Below the pieces are notes generated by a model that made no database searches, had not been told where the DNA came from, and saw only the letters and a program-made list of their open reading frames with translations. 64,000 nt of DNA from Flavipsychrobacter sp. Lineage in GTDB: Bacteria; Bacteroidota; Bacteroidia; Chitinophagales; Chitinophagaceae. This document shows, in pieces, positions 59,230 through 64,000 of this stretch. The DNA lies in contig JAEUVF010000010.1 of assembly GCA_016787265.1 (NCBI GenBank), positions 529,439 through 593,438 on the forward strand, given 5' to 3'. The position numbers and the translations under genes are program-made. The number at the start of each line of letters is the position of its first letter. Within the stretch, counting starts at the first letter, position 1.

Positions 59230-62200
59230 ATGTACATGAGAAAAATGCTCTGCATGCTTTTGTGCATGGTTGTCCTGGCAGGACAACTATGGGCACAGAC
59301 CCGAACCATCACAGGTCGGGTAACAGATGCATCCGGCAATCCTGTTGCCAATGCATCTGTGATTGTAAAGGGTACAACCATTGGTACAACAACCAATGAA
59401 AATGGTACTTATACAATCACAATTCCTGATAATGGGAAAGTGCTGGTTATTTCCGGTATTGGTTTTGCTGAAATGGAACAGCGTATCGGTACAGGGAATA
59501 CTATTAATGCAACACTTGCTGCCGCAGAAAACAAAGATCTGCAGGAAGTAGTGGTTGTTGGTTATGGTACTAAATCGCTTCGTGAAAATACCGGGGCTGT
59601 ATCTAAAGTAAAAGGTGCTGATGTTGCAGCAATTCCACTGGCCAGTTTTGACCAGGCTCTTGCCGGTAAAACAGCGGGTGTACAGGTAAACGCAACGGGT
59701 GGTTTGCTTGGTGATCGTGTTGATATCCGGATTCGTGGTGTTAACTCTATCTCCTCCAGTTCTCAGCCATTGATTGTAATTGATGGTATTCCTCAGAACA
59801 CACCAACCAACCTGAACGGATTTAACGGTGGTGATGGTACACGTTTCAACCCACTTGCATTGATTAACCCGAATGATATTGAATCATATGAAGTGTTGAA
59901 AGATGCGGGTGCATCTGTTATCTATGGTAGCCGTGCTGCCAATGGTGTAATCCTGATCACCACTAAAAAAGGAAAGCGTGGTGCTGTAAAGGTAAATTTT
60001 GACTCCAAGGTGAGTTTTGCACGTGCGGCCAACATGCCGAAATTGCTGAATGGTGATGATTTTATCGCCATCAACAATGAAAAGGCTGCAAATCGTTTGG
60101 GTGCAGGCACTATAATAGCACGTGAAAGTGATGTTAACGGTGATGGAGTAAATGACCGTACAGACTGGCTGGATGTTTTATTCCGCCAGGGTTTCCAGCA
60201 GGATCACAGTGTATCTTTCAGCGGTGGTGCTGATAAGCTAAGCATCTATGGTTCTGTTCGTTACATTGATATGGAAGGTATTGCTGTGGGCAACCGTTTG
60301 AGAAGTGGACAGTCCAGAATTAACCTGGATGTAACGCCTAACAAATGGTTCAAAGCTGGAACGCAGATTTCTTATAACAGAACACTGAACAACGGTATTC
60401 TTTCCGATCGTTACCTTGCTGGTTCTGTAACATCAGGATGGCAGGCTCCTCCAACGGTTTCTCCTTATAATCCAAATCACCCAACAGGATATAACGTAAC
60501 TGCGGCTCCGTTAAGTCCGATTGGTGTACTAGGCTGGGGTAATAACAGCAGGACTGCTGGTAGTACTTTATTATTCCCCTTCAATTTCTACAACCCATTG
60601 GCGGGTATCAATACAGGACGTAATAACAATACTGCTCAGGACCTCCGTTTGAATGCTTATGGTGAACTTTCTCCTGTAAGAGGATTGAAATTTACTTCCA
60701 AGATTGGTGTTCAATTCCTGGAGAATGCGGAAGATCAGTTTACAAGCCCTTATATTGGTGGTTTAGGTTCTCCATACCAGGGACTTGTACAGGATCAGCG
60801 TCAAATGTGGACACAGTGGGTTTGGCAAAACTTCCTGAATTACGATCGTACATTTGGTGCACATAAAATTTCTGCCACTGCAGGTCAGGAGTCTCAGTAC
60901 AATAAATACGACTACCGTTATATCGGAGCAGCGAACTTTGCTGATCCTTTCTTCAACAGAATCATTGATGGTGCCTATACAAACGTTTTACCAGGAACTG
61001 ATATCGTGCTGAACCTTACAGGTGGTGACCTGACAAGTTCTGCAATCGAATCTTATTTCGGTCGTTTAGGTTATTCCTTTGATGGAAAATATTTTGTTGA
61101 AGGTTCTTTGCGTAGAGATGCGTATTCTGGATTTGGTCGCTCAAACGAGTGGGGAACTTTCCCAAGTGTTTCTGCTGGCTGGGAAGTAAGCAAGGAGAAT
61201 TTCATGCAGAACATCCGTCATCTGAATTACCTGAAAATTCGTGGTAGCTATGGTGAAGTGGGTAACTCAAGAGGAATCGGAGCCTATGCATCCAGAACCT
61301 TGTACTCCGGTGCATCTTATACCGTGCTGAATGGTTTTGCCAACTCACAGGCTGGTAATGCCAACCTGCAGTGGGAGAGTTCCAAGAAATTCAACATTGG
61401 TTTGGAAGCAAGCCTGTTTAAAAATGATCGTCTGAGCATCGTGTTTGATTATTTCAACAACGATATCGACAATATGATTCTGAGTGCTCCTGTATTGTAT
61501 ACGGTGGGTATTCCTAACTCCAGCATTGCAACCAACATTGGAAGAATGCGAAACAAGGGTATTGAGATAACCCTTAACAGTAATGTTGTTACTACCAGAA
61601 ACTTCAGCTGGACTGCTTCTCTGAACTATTCCAGAATCAAAAACGAAGTACTGGATCTCGTAGCAGCGAATAACAACCAGGATATCGTTTCAGGTGTAAA
61701 CGTGGCAAGCGTTGGAAAACCACTTGGTACTTTCTTCCTGCCTACCTGGGCTGGTGTAGACGCTGAAACTGGTAACCCTATGTGGTACGGTAAGGATGGT
61801 GTAATTCGTCGTTATAATTTTGGTGCAACTGGTGCCAATATCTGGACCGATGATAAAGGTACTCCTGTAGCTGCACTATCCGGTAGCGATTATCAGTATA
61901 CTGGAAAGCAGGGTCTGCCAAAATGGTACGGTGGTTTTGATAACACCTTCCGCTATAAGCAATTTGATCTGAGCCTTTCCTTCTTCTTCTCAGGTGGTAA
62001 TTATATCTATAATGGAACAAGAGCTAACCTGATGGCGAACTCTTTCTCTAACAACCTGGATGATATTAAGAATCGCTGGACTACACCAGGACAGAAAACT
62101 GATATTCCCCGTCTGTACCTGCTGGACAACGCTGCTAACCAGGCATCTACACGCTGGTTGGAAAAAGGTGATTTCCTGCGGTTAAGAACCCTGACTTTTG

Positions 62201-62412
62201 GTTACAACATGCCGAAATCAGTTTATGGAAGAATCGGATTTGATAATGTTCGTGTATTTGCTCAAATGTTCAACGTATTTACTGTAACCGGATACAGCGG
62301 ACCTGATCCGGAAGTGAATACCAATGCGGGTAGCAATATCGCAATCGGTGTGGATACAAGAAACGTACCTCAACCACGCACTTTGACATTTGGTGTTAAC
62401 CTCGCGTTCTAA
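59230..62412 (+). CDS. SusC/RagA family TonB-dependent outer-membrane transporter (second)
   Basis: A 1060-residue SusC-type transporter. After the signal peptide (ending GQLWAQ) come the carboxypeptidase-D regulatory-like domain (TITGRVTDASGNPVANASVI), the linker LQEVVVVGYGT, the plug motifs SQPLIVIDGIPQ and DAGASVIYGSRAANGVILIT, and a barrel ending LTFGVNLAF. It has no STN domain. It is only broadly similar to the first SusC in this window, with a different plug region and loop lengths, so the two pairs probably serve different substrates. susD follows 21 bases later. Confidence 0.95.
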   Translation: MYMRKMLCMLLCMVVLAGQLWAQTRTITGRVTDASGNPVANASVIVKGTTIGTTTNENGTYTITIPDNGKVLVISGIGFAEMEQRIGTGNTINATLAAAENKDLQEVVVVGYGTKSLRENTGAVSKVKGADVAAIPLASFDQALAGKTAGVQVNATGGLLGDRVDIRIRGVNSISSSSQPLIVIDGIPQNTPTNLNGFNGGDGTRFNPLALINPNDIESYEVLKDAGASVIYGSRAANGVILITTKKGKRGAVKVNFDSKVSFARAANMPKLLNGDDFIAINNEKAANRLGAGTIIARESDVNGDGVNDRTDWLDVLFRQGFQQDHSVSFSGGADKLSIYGSVRYIDMEGIAVGNRLRSGQSRINLDVTPNKWFKAGTQISYNRTLNNGILSDRYLAGSVTSGWQAPPTVSPYNPNHPTGYNVTAAPLSPIGVLGWGNNSRTAGSTLLFPFNFYNPLAGINTGRNNNTAQDLRLNAYGELSPVRGLKFTSKIGVQFLENAEDQFTSPYIGGLGSPYQGLVQDQRQMWTQWVWQNFLNYDRTFGAHKISATAGQESQYNKYDYRYIGAANFADPFFNRIIDGAYTNVLPGTDIVLNLTGGDLTSSAIESYFGRLGYSFDGKYFVEGSLRRDAYSGFGRSNEWGTFPSVSAGWEVSKENFMQNIRHLNYLKIRGSYGEVGNSRGIGAYASRTLYSGASYTVLNGFANSQAGNANLQWESSKKFNIGLEASLFKNDRLSIVFDYFNNDIDNMILSAPVLYTVGIPNSSIATNIGRMRNKGIEITLNSNVVTTRNFSWTASLNYSRIKNEVLDLVAANNNQDIVSGVNVASVGKPLGTFFLPTWAGVDAETGNPMWYGKDGVIRRYNFGATGANIWTDDKGTPVAALSGSDYQYTGKQGLPKWYGGFDNTFRYKQFDLSLSFFFSGGNYIYNGTRANLMANSFSNNLDDIKNRWTTPGQKTDIPRLYLLDNAANQASTRWLEKGDFLRLRTLTFGYNMPKSVYGRIGFDNVRVFAQMFNVFTVTGYSGPDPEVNTNAGSNIAIGVDTRNVPQPRTLTFGVNLAF

Positions 62413-62433
62413 ACCATCCAAAAAAAAGAATGT

Positions 62434-63837
62434 ATGAAAAGTTATAAAAGAGTATTATTAGCTGCCGGGGTGGTGGGTGCACTCTCTCTAGCAGGCTGTA
62501 AGAAAAATAATTTCGAAGACCCTTTCAATTCATTTGCACCTGAAACGGCTTTCACCACGCCTGACCGGATTGAAAAGGCGTCTGTGGGTATGTATGATCA
62601 GCTTCAGAATGCCAATTTCTATGGTGGCTGGGCACTCATTTTCCCCGATATCCGTGGTATTGATGCCACTCCAAGTACCTATTTCGGTCAGATGGCTTTA
62701 TACAATACGCTGTTGGCTACTGATGGTACTGTAGCTGGTGCTTATCGCGGAGCATACAGAACCATTTATGAATCCAACCTTTTCCTGAAGTACTTCGTTC
62801 CAAATTCAGACAAAGTATCTGCAGAAAAAGCAAATCAATATGTTGGTGAAGCGAAGTTCATTCGTTCACTTGTCTATTTCTCCCTGGTGAACTTATGGGC
62901 GCAGCCTTATTCATTTACCGCTGATGCCAGCCATCCTGGTGTTCCATTGGTACTGGATGCTGCTGATGATCCATTTGCTCCAGCCAACCAGATAGCCAGA
63001 AGCAGCGTTGCCGAGGTATATAGTCAGATTGAGGCCGATCTGCTGGATGCAGAATCCAAATTGCCTGCAAGAGGTGGTTCTTCAGATTTCTCCTCAGTTG
63101 CAAGAGCTACCAAAGGTGCAGCCCAGGCATTACTGGCAAGATTGTATCTGTACAAAGGAGATTGGCCAAAGGCTGCACAATATGCGGATCTGGTTATCAA
63201 CTCCGGCGATTATGATCTGAATGCTTCTCCTGAGCTTACATTCGGTGCCCCTTATACTACCGTAGAATCTATTTTCTCTGTAGCTCATAACGGTGGCGAT
63301 AACCCGAACACCAACAACTCAATCGGCCAGCACTATGGCGCTGGAGCAAGAGGTGATATTCCTGTATTTAAGGAGTACATCGATCTGATGGAACCAACAG
63401 ATCTGCGCAGAGTAAATTTAACTGAAGAAGTTAGTGGTGCTTTCTGGACTACTAAATACAGTGCAGGAACAACTGATTGGGTACCTGTTCTGAGATATGC
63501 GGAAATCCTTTTGATCAAGGCAGAAGCACTTGCACGCCAGGCAGCTGGTGTGGATGCAACTGCTGTTGGTCTTGTAAATGAGATTCGTGAAAGATCAGAA
63601 GCTACGCCGATAGCACCTGCAACCAAACAGGATTTAATTGATGCTATCCTGCTGGAAAGAAGAATTGAACTGGCATTTGAAGGTCAGGGTAGTTTTGATT
63701 TCCTGCGTACCGGCAGAGATATTCCAGCACACGGTGTTGTTTCTGCCCAGGCTTGGGGTAATAACTATATGGTACTTCCAATTCCGAAGTACGATACTGA
63801 CAAAAACCCGAACCTCGTACAGAATCCCGGATATTAA
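62434..63837 (+). CDS. RagB/SusD family nutrient-binding lipoprotein (second)
   Basis: A 467-residue SusD-type lipoprotein with lipobox LSLAGC near residue 22, partner of the preceding SusC. Family marks: NFYGGWALIFPDIRGIDATP (N-terminal), GEAKFIRSLVYFSLVNLWAQ, AAQALLARLYLYKGDWPKAA and, at the end, ILLERRIELAFEGQGSFDFL and MVLPIPKYDTDKNPNLVQNP. Length is normal. A terminator follows, and nothing further in the window extends the locus, so whether enzymes lie downstream is unknown. Confidence 0.94.
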   Translation: MKSYKRVLLAAGVVGALSLAGCKKNNFEDPFNSFAPETAFTTPDRIEKASVGMYDQLQNANFYGGWALIFPDIRGIDATPSTYFGQMALYNTLLATDGTVAGAYRGAYRTIYESNLFLKYFVPNSDKVSAEKANQYVGEAKFIRSLVYFSLVNLWAQPYSFTADASHPGVPLVLDAADDPFAPANQIARSSVAEVYSQIEADLLDAESKLPARGGSSDFSSVARATKGAAQALLARLYLYKGDWPKAAQYADLVINSGDYDLNASPELTFGAPYTTVESIFSVAHNGGDNPNTNNSIGQHYGAGARGDIPVFKEYIDLMEPTDLRRVNLTEEVSGAFWTTKYSAGTTDWVPVLRYAEILLIKAEALARQAAGVDATAVGLVNEIRERSEATPIAPATKQDLIDAILLERRIELAFEGQGSFDFLRTGRDIPAHGVVSAQAWGNNYMVLPIPKYDTDKNPNLVQNPGY

Positions 63838-63860
63838 TCCAGCAAAGGTTCACATAACAA

Positions 63861-63894
63861 AAGAGGCTGTCTCAAAAGGACAGCTTCTTTTTTA
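63861..63894 (+). terminator. Terminator after the second susD
   Basis: AAGAGGCTGTC, six bases, then GACAGCTTCTT (one mismatch) with a T run, about 25 bases after the stop codon. The remaining bases to the window end are AT-rich with no recognisable feature. Confidence 0.85.
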
Positions 63895-64000
63895 TGTCAA
63901 GTTTTAATATTAAGTAATAATGTAATATGATATTTTATTCATATTTTAGGGTATGGGTAAAAAATCAATGCACGTTGTGTTCAAACAATACAATCAGCAA

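Noticed and set aside
1..64000. Prophage, insertion sequence, integron or toxin-antitoxin cluster
   Set aside because: No transposase, integrase, phage structural or paired small toxin/antitoxin genes were found on either strand.

Overview
The window looks like chromosomal DNA of a Bacteroidota bacterium, most likely Chitinophagaceae or a close relative. The evidence is two SusC/SusD pairs, gliding-motility genes gldE and gldD, a 30-residue mS38/COX24-type gene, DUF3109, DUF7033 and DUF4157 proteins, a carB without the C-terminal allosteric domain, and promoters of the phylum's -7 type (TAnnTTTG) in place of sigma-70 boxes. Shine-Dalgarno sequences are mostly absent. I see no phage, insertion sequence, CRISPR array, tRNA or rRNA. 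The family assignment is inference.

Layout. From 1 to 2.9 kb lie an AIM24-type fragment, an alpha/beta hydrolase and a secreted M20 amidohydrolase. From 2.9 to 12.3 kb all genes run leftward: a lipoprotein, a TlpA-like thioredoxin, ricT, holB, a glutathione peroxidase, a beta-helix lipoprotein, comF and radA. A 445-base gap (12,276-12,720) follows, from which genes run outward on both sides. It carries a cluster of DnaA-box-like sites and strong hairpins, and is my best candidate for a replication origin. From 12.7 to 18.2 kb are a membrane zinc protease and the first SusCD pair. From 18.2 to 25.2 kb is a housekeeping and motility block: RNase G, the 30-aa gene, a TPR protein and HU on the minus strand, then mutY, ssb, gldE and gldD on the plus strand.

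From 25.2 to 35.2 kb are a serine hydrolase, a tightly packed DUF3109-lutB-DUF7033 operon, an EamA transporter, purH, comEC and a nitroreductase. carB (35.3-38.2 kb) has a GC-rich palindrome cluster on each side. From 38.3 to 43.3 kb are a small membrane protein, an M23 peptidase, a Bcp peroxiredoxin, a TPR protein and a DUF4157 protein. From 43.3 to 50.4 kb are birA (minus), then rsfS, ftsH, a LutC-like protein, a gamma-glutamylcyclotransferase, lpxH, a secreted propeller-like protein and an MscS channel. From 50.4 to 58.8 kb are a MerR regulator and M23 peptidase (minus), alaS, a PDZ protein with a collagen-like segment, gatB and a second TlpA-type lipoprotein. The second SusCD pair closes the window; the last ~100 bases hold nothing I recognise.

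Most genes are core housekeeping. Functional groupings are nutrient import (SusCD), gliding motility or type IX secretion (GldD/E), DNA repair and uptake (RadA, MutY, SSB, HU, ComEC, ComF), translation (AlaS, GatB, RsfS, RicT, mS38-like), envelope upkeep (LpxH, M23 peptidases, MscS, FtsH) and redox defence (Gpx, Bcp, TlpA-like). No obvious new multi-gene system is visible. The most unusual signals are non-coding: the origin-like region, the dispersed GC-rich palindromes, promoters lying 4-5 bases from start codons, and long pyrimidine tracts.
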